Positions 7,836 to 15,331 of a stretch of DNA of 64,000 nucleotides are shown in pieces. Every line of letters starts with the position of its first letter. The first letter of the stretch is position 1. The DNA is taken from the NCBI GenBank assembly GCA_943372645.1, contig CALRZN010000015.1, positions 1 to 64,000 on the forward strand, given 5' to 3'. This DNA comes from VBWE01 sp943372645. GTDB taxonomy: Bacteria > Bacteroidota > Bacteroidia > Palsa-965. Both the position numbers and the translations under genes were made by a program. The notes under the pieces were generated by a model. The model was given only the letters and a program-made list of their open reading frames with translations, was not told the DNA's origin and did not search any database.

Positions 7836-9068
7836 ATGAAATTCTGTTTCGCCTTTTTATTCCTTTTTCCCGTTTTCACTACGCTGGCACAGGCCCCGGC
7901 CGAACGCTGCGGTTCCGTTCCATACCAGCAGCAGCAACAAATACTGCACCCGGAAGAACAGCAATCGCGCGAAGCCATTGAAACCTTTACGCGCAATTAC
8001 ATCAGCGAATGCAAAGCCGGACGGCAGTCAACCGTACAGGTTACGATACCGGTTGTGTTTCATGTGGTTTATAAAAACGCAAACGAACAGCTTTCGGCAG
8101 CGCGCCTGCAGGAGCAGTTGAATACATTAAACTCCGATTACCGCAAACTGAACAGCGACGCTTCACTGGTTCCTGCTGCGTGGCAGGGCATTGCAGCCGA
8201 CTGTGAAATAAATTTCTGCCTGGCGCTGCAGGATCCGCAGGGTGCGCCCACCACGGGCATTACGTACACGCCTACTTCTGTACAGGTGTTTTCACTCGGC
8301 AATGAAGTAAAGTTTACATCGCAGGGCGGGCACGACATTTGGGATCCGACACGTTACCTCAACATCTGGGTTTGTGATCTGCCCGGCTTTACACTCGGTT
8401 ACGCGCAGTTTCCCGGCGGATCGGTCGTTACTGACGGCGTGGTGCTTGATTACGCCTACACCGGTACCACCGGCGCTTCCAGTCCATATAATTTAGGTCG
8501 CAGCGGCACGCACGAAGTGGCACACTGGCTCAACCTGATTCACATCTGGGGCGATGACGGCAGTTCGTGCAGCGGCAGCGACAGTATTGCCGATACGCCC
8601 AACCACGGCGGACTGCACTACGGCTGTTTTAATGCAGGCCAGGTGCTTACCGACGCCTGTTCCCCTGCTGCGCCCGGCATTATGTGGATGAATTACATGG
8701 AATATGTGGACGATGCCTGCATGTACATGTTTACCAACGATCAGAAACTGCGCATGCAGGCCACGCTTGCCGGTCCGCGCCTTTCACTCACCACCTCGCC
8801 GGGCTGCTTAGTGGGTGTGCCGGAAAACAAACTGGATCACGGGCTGCTGGTGTACCCGGTGCCGGCAACGGATGCGGTTACGTTTGATTACCCGGAAGCC
8901 GGTGTGATAACAATCAGCATCCGCGATATCAGCGGTCGCCTGGTACGCACACTTTCGCGCGGTGCAGGCGCTGAACCGCTTACTGTGCATGGGCTTCCGG
9001 CGGGTATGTACATTGCCGAAGTGCGAACTGCAACGGAAACAGCGGTGCGCAAACTGGTTATTCAATAA
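7836..9068 (+). CDS. secreted M43 (pappalysin-like) zinc metalloprotease with T9SS sorting domain
   Basis: An exported protease of 410 residues. A signal peptide (1-20) precedes a propeptide-like region and a catalytic domain with the extended zinc motif HEVAHWLNLIH (His226, Glu227, His230, His236) and a Met-turn MNYMEY near 285-290, as in M43 cytophagalysins. Cys residues flanking the active site (for example in SSCSGSDS and DDACMYMF) fit the disulfides of that family. Residues from about 333 form a type A T9SS sorting domain (VYPVPATDAV, SISGRLV-like core, GMYIAEV, closing KLVIQ). The protein should therefore be secreted through the type IX system and anchored to or released from the cell surface. 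The substrate is unknown. Confidence 0.9.
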   Translation: MKFCFAFLFLFPVFTTLAQAPAERCGSVPYQQQQQILHPEEQQSREAIETFTRNYISECKAGRQSTVQVTIPVVFHVVYKNANEQLSAARLQEQLNTLNSDYRKLNSDASLVPAAWQGIAADCEINFCLALQDPQGAPTTGITYTPTSVQVFSLGNEVKFTSQGGHDIWDPTRYLNIWVCDLPGFTLGYAQFPGGSVVTDGVVLDYAYTGTTGASSPYNLGRSGTHEVAHWLNLIHIWGDDGSSCSGSDSIADTPNHGGLHYGCFNAGQVLTDACSPAAPGIMWMNYMEYVDDACMYMFTNDQKLRMQATLAGPRLSLTTSPGCLVGVPENKLDHGLLVYPVPATDAVTFDYPEAGVITISIRDISGRLVRTLSRGAGAEPLTVHGLPAGMYIAEVRTATETAVRKLVIQ

Positions 9069-9101
9069 AATCCGCACCGCATCAACCTTTTGCAATTCCG
9101 C

Positions 9102-9129
9102 TTGTTTTACCAGGGAATGCGTAATTTTG
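9102..9129 (+). promoter_or_regulatory. promoter of mqnE
   Basis: TTG at 9102-9104, a 17-base spacer, then a perfect TAATTTTG at 9122-9129, six bases before the chosen ATG. It fixes the start of the gene at 9135 and implies an almost leaderless mRNA. Confidence 0.65.
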
Positions 9130-9134
9130 CACCC

Positions 9135-10319
9135 ATGTCAACAGCACCCACCCAGAAGCCGGAATCTATTCACACCTGGCTCAACGATACCACGCTTTCG
9201 GACGACCTGAAAGCCATTGCTGAAAAAGTATTCCGCAGCGAACGCATTACTCCCGCCGAAGGCATCCTGCTGTATGAAAAAGGATCCGTCGGTTTTCTAG
9301 GCTCCTTAGCCAATGAAGTGCGTCAGCGCCTGCATGGTGATAAAACATTTTTCAACCGCAATTTTCATATTGAGCCGACGAACATCTGTGTGTTCGATTG
9401 CAAATTCTGCTCCTACTCGCGCCTGCTGAAACAAAAAGATGGCGCGTGGGAACTCAGCGAACAGCAGATGCTTGATATCGTTAAAAAATACGACGGGCAG
9501 CCGGTTACCGAAGTACACATTGTGGGCGGCGTGCATCCGAAAATGGGACTGCAGTTTTTTGCGGATGTGCTGCGCAAAATAAAAACGATGCGGCCCGATC
9601 TGCACATTAAAGCATTTACCGCGGTGGAACTCGATTATATGTTCCGCAAAGCGAAACTGACCACCGCACAGGGTCTGCAGTTGCTGAAAGAACACGGCCT
9701 GGATTCGTTGCCGGGCGGCGGTGCCGAAATTTTTGATGAAGCGGTGCGTGCGCAGATCAGTGAAGACAAATGTTCTTCTGAACAATGGCTGCACATCCAC
9801 GAAACGGCGCATACGCTCGGTATTCCTTCAAACGCCACCATGCTTTACGGCCACGTGGAAAACTACGCACACCGCATTGATCACATGAACCGCCTGCGCG
9901 AACTGCAGGACCGCACAAAAGGATTCAACACATTTATCCCGCTGAAGTTCCGCAACAAAGACAACCAGATGTCGGATGTACCGGAAGTTTCGGTGATTGA
10001 AGACCTGAAGAACTATGCGGTATCGCGCATTTTCATGGATAATTTCGGACACATCAAAGCCTACTGGCCCATGATCGGCCGCACCACCGCGCAGCTTTCG
10101 CTTTCGTTTGGTGTGGACGACATTGACGGAACGATTGATGATTCGACAAAAATTTACACCATGGCCGGGGCCGAAGAACAGGTTCCGCAGCTCACCACGC
10201 AGCAGCTGGTGGAGCTGATCCGCAACGTCGGACGCCGCCCGATTGAGCGCGATACGCTGTATAATGTGGTTACAGACTACACAAATACGGTATTTGAAAA
10301 TAATATTAATGCAAACTAA
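9135..10319 (+). CDS. mqnE: aminofutalosine synthase-type radical SAM enzyme
   Basis: A cytosolic radical SAM enzyme of the menaquinone futalosine pathway, 394 residues. The cluster-binding motif CVFDCKFC (Cys85, Cys89, Cys92) is followed by HIVGGVHP and HIKAFTAVEL, then LPGGGAEIFDEAVR, the pattern I associate with MqnE, which joins 3-enolpyruvyl-benzoate-type substrate and SAM to form aminofutalosine. The related MqnC and CofH share the fold, so the exact step is less certain than the family. I start at 9135 and not at the earlier ATG at 9090, because a promoter lies between them and residues 1-15 of the long form have no family match. No other mqn genes are in the window. Confidence 0.82.
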   Translation: MSTAPTQKPESIHTWLNDTTLSDDLKAIAEKVFRSERITPAEGILLYEKGSVGFLGSLANEVRQRLHGDKTFFNRNFHIEPTNICVFDCKFCSYSRLLKQKDGAWELSEQQMLDIVKKYDGQPVTEVHIVGGVHPKMGLQFFADVLRKIKTMRPDLHIKAFTAVELDYMFRKAKLTTAQGLQLLKEHGLDSLPGGGAEIFDEAVRAQISEDKCSSEQWLHIHETAHTLGIPSNATMLYGHVENYAHRIDHMNRLRELQDRTKGFNTFIPLKFRNKDNQMSDVPEVSVIEDLKNYAVSRIFMDNFGHIKAYWPMIGRTTAQLSLSFGVDDIDGTIDDSTKIYTMAGAEEQVPQLTTQQLVELIRNVGRRPIERDTLYNVVTDYTNTVFENNINAN

Positions 10320-10461
10320 ACCGACTTCGGATGTCCTATTTCCGACTCCCAAAGCATTGATTTTAAATCAATTGAATGAATATTACAGAAATATGAATGT
10401 CGTAAAATCCGGTATGCATACTTCGCGTATGTAAAAGGGGAATCTACATTTGTATCGTGAT

Positions 10462-10553
10462 GTTCGTTCTTTTGACAGCTTAAGCTTTTACTCTCTACTC
10501 TCTCTTATTTTGTACGCAGTGGGGTCCTGACGTACAAAACTGTCAATACGAAC
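10462..10553. repeat. nested inverted repeat
   Basis: An outer pair (GTTCGTTCTTTTGACAG, 10462-10478, and CTGTCAATACGAAC, 10540-10553) encloses a perfect 9-bp stem (TTTTGTACG 10508-10516 with CGTACAAAA 10531-10539). The stretch 10320-10461 before it shows nothing recognisable. Confidence 0.5.
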
Positions 10554-10575
10554 TTAGAAGGTCTATCCTTTACAC

Positions 10576-10633
10576 AACTGAACAAACCCGGGTCACGATA
10601 CGGGGTAAAAAAAGTGATCCGGGTTTTTCAGTT
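10576..10633. repeat. inverted repeat adjoining the next palindrome
   Basis: AACTGAACAAACCCGGGTCAC pairs with GTGATCCGGGTTTTTCAGTT over about 19 of 20 positions around a 17-base loop with an A run. It could act as a terminator for mqnE, though no long T run follows the stem. Confidence 0.5.
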
Positions 10634-10761
10634 ATAACAACCGCTGAAAACGCTGCGCATTACTTCAGATCGGGGAGCCTGAAAATCCTCACTTACGTGA
10701 GTAAGCTCCGGTTTTCAGGCTCCCCGATCTTCGTTCTGCTTGGTTTTGAGCGGTTGTTATA
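10633..10761. repeat. long palindromic repeat, family A copy 1
   Basis: A nearly complete 129-bp palindrome. The outer arms TATAACAACCGCT/AGCGGTTGTTATA pair perfectly over 13 bp. The inner arms (10668-10685 and 10711-10728, GATCGGGGAGCCTGAAAA type) pair perfectly over 18 bp. The centre contains CTTAC/GTAAG. The 36-base core at 10681-10716 matches 30 of 36 bases of the core at 59805-59840, which defines a family with a second copy 49 kb away. Confidence 0.75.
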
Positions 10762-10798
10762 GCATATAAATCTTTTACCTACGCGCTTTTTTCGGGAA

Positions 10799-11115
10799 CT
10801 CGTGCGCCTGCGGCGCACTTTGGCGAACCTCTTGCTTTTCTTTACACAAACTGTTTCTATGATCTTGCGCGCCTTTGGCGCACTTTGGTGTACCAGTATC
10901 TTTTCTTTGCACAAACTGATTTTATTTACTCTTGCGCGCTTTTGGCGCGCTTTGGTGTACCGGTATCTTTTCTTTGCACACACTGATTTTATATACTCTT
11001 GCGCGCTTTTGGCGCACTTTGGTGTACCAGTATCTTTTCTTTACACACACTTATTTTATTTACTCTCGCTCGCCTGCGGCGAGCTTTGGTGTAACTGGTA
11101 CTTCTTTGATTCTGG
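10799..11115. repeat. tandem array of five ~67-bp units, each with a GC-rich stem-loop
   Basis: Units begin at 10799, 10864, 10931, 10998 and 11065 (65 to 67 bases; the last is partial). Each starts with CTTGCGCGC- or CTCG-type sequence that forms a hairpin (for example GCGCGC-ttttg-GCGCGC) followed by CTTTGGTGTACC and a T-rich stretch with TTTGCACACACTGATTTTA. The unit length is not a multiple of three and the frames it opens change from unit to unit, so it is not coding. The stem sequence varies between units but mostly still pairs. Confidence 0.85.
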
Positions 11116-11175
11116 ACTTTTAATTTGTTTAAAAATTATGGCGGTGGGAGTTAGCGGGGCTGGCGGTTCGTGGGT

Positions 11176-11183
11176 TAACTTTG
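11176..11183 (+). promoter_or_regulatory. -7 promoter box of hxpB (leaderless)
   Basis: TAACTTTG fits the consensus exactly and ends five bases before the ATG at 11188. Confidence 0.6.
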
Positions 11184-11187
11184 CGCG

Positions 11188-11847
11188 ATGATAGATGCGG
11201 TAATATTTGACATGGATGGGTTGCTCGTGGATTCGGAACCTTGGTGGCGCGTGGCGGAAACGAATGTGTTCGGGCGGCTGAGTGTGGCGCCTTCGGAGGC
11301 GGATTTTGAGCGGATGATGGGCAACCGCATCCAGGAAGTGATCCGGCAGTGGCACGATTCACATCCCTGGCCGGATGCGGATTTTGAGGTTACACAAAAC
11401 GAAATTGTGGACGAAGTAGCGCGGCTTGTAATAACCAACGCCGGTTTGCTGCCCGGAGTTTCCGAAACCATAGCGTTTTGTAAAAAACAAAACGTTCCCG
11501 TCGCACTTGCCTCCTCCTCGCCCCTGCGCCTGATTAAAAAACTGATGACGCATTACGGAATTTACGATCAGTTCGACCTCGTGCGTTCTGCCGAATCGGA
11601 GCCTTACGGAAAACCGCACCCGGCCGTGTTTCTTACTACTGCCTCGCACCTGCATATCAATCCGCTGCGCTGCCTCGTTTTTGAAGATTCGTTTAACGGC
11701 GTACTCGCCGCCAAAGCCGCGCGCATGAAATGTGTGGCCGTTCCCGAAATGCGTGTTTATAACCAGCCGCGCTTCGCCATCGCCGACCTGAAACTGCACT
11801 CGCTGCTGGAGTTTGATGCGGCGTGCTGGGAGAAACTGAACCAGTAA
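11188..11847 (+). CDS. hxpB: HAD-family sugar-phosphatase, HxpB-like
   Basis: A cytosolic haloacid-dehalogenase phosphatase of 219 residues, close in length and motif pattern to E. coli HxpB (YniC), which dephosphorylates hexitol phosphates and 2-deoxyglucose 6-phosphate. Motif I is FDMDGLLVDSEP (nucleophile Asp8, acid Asp10). Motif II is ALASSSPL, motif III lies in the YGKPHP segment and motif IV is LVFEDSFNG. A four-helix cap sits between motifs I and II (about 15-85), giving substrate specificity. The start codon is fixed by the -7 box five bases upstream. It is followed by a palindromic repeat and appears monocistronic. Substrate assignment is by similarity only. Confidence 0.86.
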   Translation: MIDAVIFDMDGLLVDSEPWWRVAETNVFGRLSVAPSEADFERMMGNRIQEVIRQWHDSHPWPDADFEVTQNEIVDEVARLVITNAGLLPGVSETIAFCKKQNVPVALASSSPLRLIKKLMTHYGIYDQFDLVRSAESEPYGKPHPAVFLTTASHLHINPLRCLVFEDSFNGVLAAKAARMKCVAVPEMRVYNQPRFAIADLKLHSLLEFDAACWEKLNQ

Positions 11848-11857
11848 GTCCAAAAAT

Positions 11858-11982
11858 TTACTCACCGCAAAGTACATCCCGCATAACTGCGCACCGCCAT
11901 GTTTTGCGCAAAGTAACGCAATGGAATTCCGATCAGACCTTGCGGTACTTAGCGTAAAACTTCGCGATACATTGCGGTTAAA
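11858..11982. repeat. CGCAAAG-type palindromic repeat
   Basis: TTTACTCACCGCAAAGTAC near the left end faces GGTACTTAGCG and CATTGCGGTTAAA at the right, with internal GCGCAAAGTAACGCAATGG. The layout (ACCGCAAAG outward, repeated GCAAAG words, ATTGCGGTTAA closing) parallels the ACCACAAAG repeats at 14257 and 57457. Confidence 0.55.
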
Positions 11983-12000
11983 GAAATACAACACTTCAAC

Positions 12001-12008
12001 TATCTTTG
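12001..12008 (+). promoter_or_regulatory. -7 promoter box of the methyltransferase gene
   Basis: TATCTTTG matches TAnnTTTG exactly; the ATG follows 31 bases later. Confidence 0.5.
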
Positions 12009-12039
12009 CATCTGTCACTCAACAAAATCGCTTACAGTA

Positions 12040-12831
12040 ATGGACATCAACTACGAACAGATCAACAAAGAACTCTGGAATGACCGCACCACGCATCATG
12101 TGCAGTCGGAGTTTTATGATATGCAAAATTTTCTCGAAGGCAAATCGCCGCTGAACAGCATTGAACTGAACCTGCTCGGTGATGTTTCCGGCAAAACGAT
12201 GCTGCACCTTCAGTGTCACTTCGGCATGGATACGCTGGCTTTTGCGCGGCTGGGAGCACATGTTACGGGTATTGACATCAGCGATAATGCCATCAGCGAA
12301 GCGAAAAAGCTGGCTGCTAAAGCCAACCTCGAAGGCGAATTTGTGTGCTGCTCCGTGTATGATGTGCCGCAGCATATTTCCCAACAGTTTGATATTGTGT
12401 TTACCAGCTACGGTACCATCGGCTGGCTGCCCGATATGAACCGCTGGGCCGAAGTGGTTTCAAAAATGCTGAAACCCGGTGGCATATTTGTATTTGCAGA
12501 GTTTCACCCGGCGGTATGGATGTTTGACAACGATTTCGAAAAAGTGGCCTACTCCTACTTCAACCGCGAAGACATCGTGGAAGAACTGGAAGGCACCTAC
12601 GCCGACCGCAACGCACCGATGAAAAAGAAATCGGTCAGCTGGAACCACGACATCGCCGAAGTGCTGCAGGCCCTGCTCAGCAATGGTCTCACACTCGAAC
12701 GTTTCGAAGAGTTTGACTATTCGCCGTACAACTGTTTCAACAAAACAGTGCCCGGCGGCGAAGGCAAATTTTATATTGCCGGTATGGAACAGAAACTGCC
12801 GATGGTGTATGCGCTGCGGATGAGGAAGTAA
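12040..12831 (+). CDS. class I SAM-dependent methyltransferase
   Basis: A soluble methyltransferase of 263 residues with a Rossmann-like fold. The SAM-binding motif I is MLHLQCHFGMDTLAFARLGA (about 54-73, with a Cys-His in place of the usual Gly-x-Gly), the acidic end of strand 2 is TGIDISD, and motif IV is FDIVFTSYGTIGWL. The C-terminal part (about 170-263) carries FEEFDYSPYNCF, seen in a Bacteroidota family of small-molecule methyltransferases of unknown substrate. It stands alone between repeats, so context gives no hint. Fold assignment is firm; the acceptor molecule is unknown. Confidence 0.85.
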   Translation: MDINYEQINKELWNDRTTHHVQSEFYDMQNFLEGKSPLNSIELNLLGDVSGKTMLHLQCHFGMDTLAFARLGAHVTGIDISDNAISEAKKLAAKANLEGEFVCCSVYDVPQHISQQFDIVFTSYGTIGWLPDMNRWAEVVSKMLKPGGIFVFAEFHPAVWMFDNDFEKVAYSYFNREDIVEELEGTYADRNAPMKKKSVSWNHDIAEVLQALLSNGLTLERFEEFDYSPYNCFNKTVPGGEGKFYIAGMEQKLPMVYALRMRK

Positions 12832-12843
12832 TAATAGACCTTA

Positions 12844-13045
12844 TTAAATAGACACTATTGCAGGTGTGGCTTGTATAAAATAAATACTATTTCAGGTAGG
12901 CAGTGGCAGGGGGCAGTGGCAGTCTGCAGGTATTTCAGAAGATGAATCTGTTCCTTACGAATACACGACTGCCACTGCCTACTGCTGCTGCCACTTTTCC
13001 AGGTTCTATTTTACGCTGAGCATAATTATTCCCTGTCTATTTTAA
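12844..13045. repeat. ~200-bp palindromic element with GGCAGTGGCAG arms
   Basis: Outer ends TTAAATAGACA (12844-12854) and TGTCTATTTTAA (13034-13045) pair. Inner GGCAGTGGCAGTC (12911-12923) and GACTGCCACTGCC (12967-12979) pair perfectly and share the same centre near 12945. A second GGCAGTGGCAG precedes on the left and a degenerate GCTGCTGCCAC on the right. It lies between convergent genes. Confidence 0.65.
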
Positions 13046-13067
13046 AAGATCGAATAAATTCAGCATC

Positions 13068-14168
13068 TTACTTCTTCCCGTTCGGGAAATCCACTTCGTT
13101 TTCGCCGAGTTCTTCTTCTACATTTTTGAAGGTGGAGTTCTGCGTGTATTTGCGCCATTTATCCATCACGGCCAGCATATCATCGGGCACGGGTACTTCA
13201 AAATCCATGCGTTGTCCGTTCGGGTGAATAAAACCGAGTGTGCGGGCATGCAGCGCCTGGCGCGGGCAGAGCGCGAAACAGTTTTCGATAAACTGTTTGT
13301 ATTTCTGGTGCGTGGTGCCTTTTACAATGCGGTCGCCGCCATATTCATGATCGTTAAACAGCGGGTGGCCGATGTACTGCATGTGTACACGGATCTGGTG
13401 TGTGCGGCCCGTTTCGAGTTTGCATTGCACCAGCGTAACGTAACCAAAACGTTCGAGTACTTTCCAGTGTGTTACCGCATGTTTGCCCTGCAGGCCGTCA
13501 GGATATACTGCACGGATTTTACGGTCGTGGCGGCTGCGGTCGAGGTGGCCGGTAATGGTTCCGGAATCTTCTTTGAAATCGCCCCACACCAGCGCATTAT
13601 ATACGCGGTCGATGCTGTGATCGAAAAACTGGACGGCGAGTTTATTCAGTGCCCGTTCGCTTTTCGCGAGAATCATCAGCCCGGATGTATTTTTATCAAT
13701 GCGATGCAACAGGCCCGGGCGCATGTCGTCGCTGTATTTCGGCAGTTGCTGAAAATGATACAGCATCGCATTCATCAGGGTGCCGGAATAGTTGCCGTAG
13801 CCGGGATGTACCACCAGTCCGGGCGGTTTATTTACCAGGATGATGTCATCATCTTCAAACACAATATCAATCGGGATATCCTGCGGAATCAGTTCAATAA
13901 CACGCGGCGGATGTGGCAGCACAATTACAACTACATCGTACGGTTTTACCTTGTAGCTTGATTTGGCGGGTTTACCGTTCACGAGAATGCTTCCCGCATC
14001 AGCAGCCGCCTGGATGCGCGTACGCGACACGCCTTCCATTTTGTTCAGCAGGTATTTATCAATGCGCAGCATCGACTGCCCGCCGTCAACTGTAAACCGG
14101 TAATGTTCAAAAAGTTCCTGTTCCCCGGCTTCTGATTCTTCTTCCGGCTCCATGTCGTGCTGCTTCAT
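13068..14168 (-). CDS. RluA/RluD-family 23S rRNA pseudouridine synthase
   Basis: A 366-residue enzyme that isomerises uridine to pseudouridine in RNA; RluD-type members act on 23S rRNA. An acidic N-terminal tail (1-22) leads into an S4 RNA-binding domain (about 32-90, with RIDKYLLNKMEGVSRTRIQ). The catalytic domain has the signature HRIDKNTSGL with the catalytic Asp158, and LETGRTHQIRVHMQ. The protein has an extra charged C-terminal tail after about 335. A perfect -7 box five bases upstream fixes the start at 14168. Which uridines are modified cannot be read from sequence, so I leave the symbol blank. Confidence 0.92.
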   Translation of the reverse strand: MKQHDMEPEEESEAGEQELFEHYRFTVDGGQSMLRIDKYLLNKMEGVSRTRIQAAADAGSILVNGKPAKSSYKVKPYDVVVIVLPHPPRVIELIPQDIPIDIVFEDDDIILVNKPPGLVVHPGYGNYSGTLMNAMLYHFQQLPKYSDDMRPGLLHRIDKNTSGLMILAKSERALNKLAVQFFDHSIDRVYNALVWGDFKEDSGTITGHLDRSRHDRKIRAVYPDGLQGKHAVTHWKVLERFGYVTLVQCKLETGRTHQIRVHMQYIGHPLFNDHEYGGDRIVKGTTHQKYKQFIENCFALCPRQALHARTLGFIHPNGQRMDFEVPVPDDMLAVMDKWRKYTQNSTFKNVEEELGENEVDFPNGKK

Positions 14169-14172
14169 GGCG

Positions 14173-14180
14173 CAAAGATA
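14173..14180 (-). promoter_or_regulatory. -7 promoter box of the pseudouridine synthase gene (leaderless)
   Basis: TATCTTTG on the minus strand, ending five bases before the ATG. Confidence 0.6.
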
Positions 14181-14256
14181 CTTATTCAGAGGGAGGTTTT
14201 TGTATGTTGAATTTATCCTGCAATTATTAAGTTACAGGAACACCACTATCTCTTCG

Positions 14257-14374
14257 TTTAACCACAAAGCCGGACACACATGCCATCACACGCACGAAGT
14301 TTTGCACGAAGGCCACAAAGGAAATACGCTCCATTGTGGCCATTGTGCATGCCATTGTGTTCATTGTGGTTAAA
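14257..14374. repeat. ACCACAAAG palindromic repeat, copy 1
   Basis: Begins TTTAACCACAAAG and ends CATTGTGGTTAAA, with internal GCACGAAGGCCACAAAG and CCATTGTGGCCATTGTG words, so it folds back on itself. The copy at 57457-57573 has the same order of words, including GCACGAAGGCCACAA. Confidence 0.7.
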
Positions 14375-14416
14375 TTTTAAGTTATGCACAAAAATAAATT
14401 CAGCATATCTCTCTTG

Positions 14417-15331
14417 CTAATGATAAATCGCGCAGCCGGGAAGCAACACTTTAAGTACGGCGATATCGTAGTCGGTAAATAAATTGCCGCGCAGATCCAG
14501 CACTGCCAGGTTGGTGAGGAAACAGATCTGGTCGGGCAACGCTTTCAGTTTGTTGTTCTGTAACGAAAGGTACGTGAGGTTTTTCAGCTTCGCGATGTCG
14601 CGCGGAATAACGGTGAGCTGGTTATTGTCAAGCGCCAGTGTTTCCAGGTTTTTCAGGTTACCGATTTCGGGCGGCAGTTTGGTGAGGTTGCAGTTCACCA
14701 CGTACAGCGATTTCAGTTTTTTCAGTTCACCGGTTTCATGCGGCAGGCTGTCGATGCGGTTGTTGTACAGCAGCAACTGTTCCAGCGTTCCGCCGATGTG
14801 TTTCAGTTCCGGTATCATGTGCAGCGTGTCGGCCTTGTTGCTCTGGATCTGCAACGATTTGAGGCGGCCGAGGTACGTGATCGGTTCCGGAAACGTATCA
14901 AACGATGTTCCCACCAGTTCGAGGTAACGCAGTTCCTGCAGCTGCACAAAACTTTTCGGCAACGAATCCAGCGCATTGTCTTTCGACGACAAAAACTGCA
15001 ACGCTGTCATTTTGGTAAACGGTTCGGGAAGCGTGATAAAATTATTACCGCCTATTTTCAGTGCCTGCAATGCGGTAAGTTTTGCCAGCTTCGGCAACAC
15101 TTTCTGTTCAATCACTTGTCCGGTGATGTCCATTTTATACACCGTAGGCGCCTCTTTCAGCGCAGCTTTCAGGTCGGTATGTACAAACGCATCGGGCGGA
15201 CCGATAAATTCAAACGGTGTTTTTTCGTTACCGCCGGGTTGTGCAAACAGCAATGCACAGGGCAGCAACAACAAAATAATGCTGCTGCAAAGCTTTCGGA
15301 TGAGTTGTTTTTTTGGAAAAATAGTGCTCAC
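14417..15331 (-). CDS. exported leucine-rich-repeat protein
   Basis: A 304-residue exported protein. Residues 1-30 form a signal peptide (charged start, then SSIILLLLPCALLFAQ). From about 90 to the end are roughly nine leucine-rich repeats of about 23 residues with the consensus LxxLxxLxLxxNxLxxLPxxI, for example LKNLETLALDNNQLTVIP. Such repeats form a curved solenoid for protein or ligand binding. No catalytic domain and no T9SS tail is seen. Its ATG overlaps the stop codon of the GH18 gene by four bases, so the two are translationally coupled and may work together at the cell surface. Confidence 0.85.
   Translation of the reverse strand: MSTIFPKKQLIRKLCSSIILLLLPCALLFAQPGGNEKTPFEFIGPPDAFVHTDLKAALKEAPTVYKMDITGQVIEQKVLPKLAKLTALQALKIGGNNFITLPEPFTKMTALQFLSSKDNALDSLPKSFVQLQELRYLELVGTSFDTFPEPITYLGRLKSLQIQSNKADTLHMIPELKHIGGTLEQLLLYNNRIDSLPHETGELKKLKSLYVVNCNLTKLPPEIGNLKNLETLALDNNQLTVIPRDIAKLKNLTYLSLQNNKLKALPDQICFLTNLAVLDLRGNLFTDYDIAVLKVLLPGCAIYH

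Noticed and set aside
9090..9134. Upstream ATG at 9090 as start of mqnE
   Set aside because: A TTG-N17-TAATTTTG promoter lies between it and the ATG at 9135, and the extra residues match nothing in the family.
10799..11115. Tandem array as a CRISPR
   Set aside because: The units are whole repeats with no unique spacers, and no cas gene is near.
10802..11191. Open frame across the 67-bp tandem array and related small frames there
   Set aside because: The repeat unit is not a multiple of three, so the product changes frame from unit to unit; its composition is that of translated hairpins, and it runs into the hxpB start.
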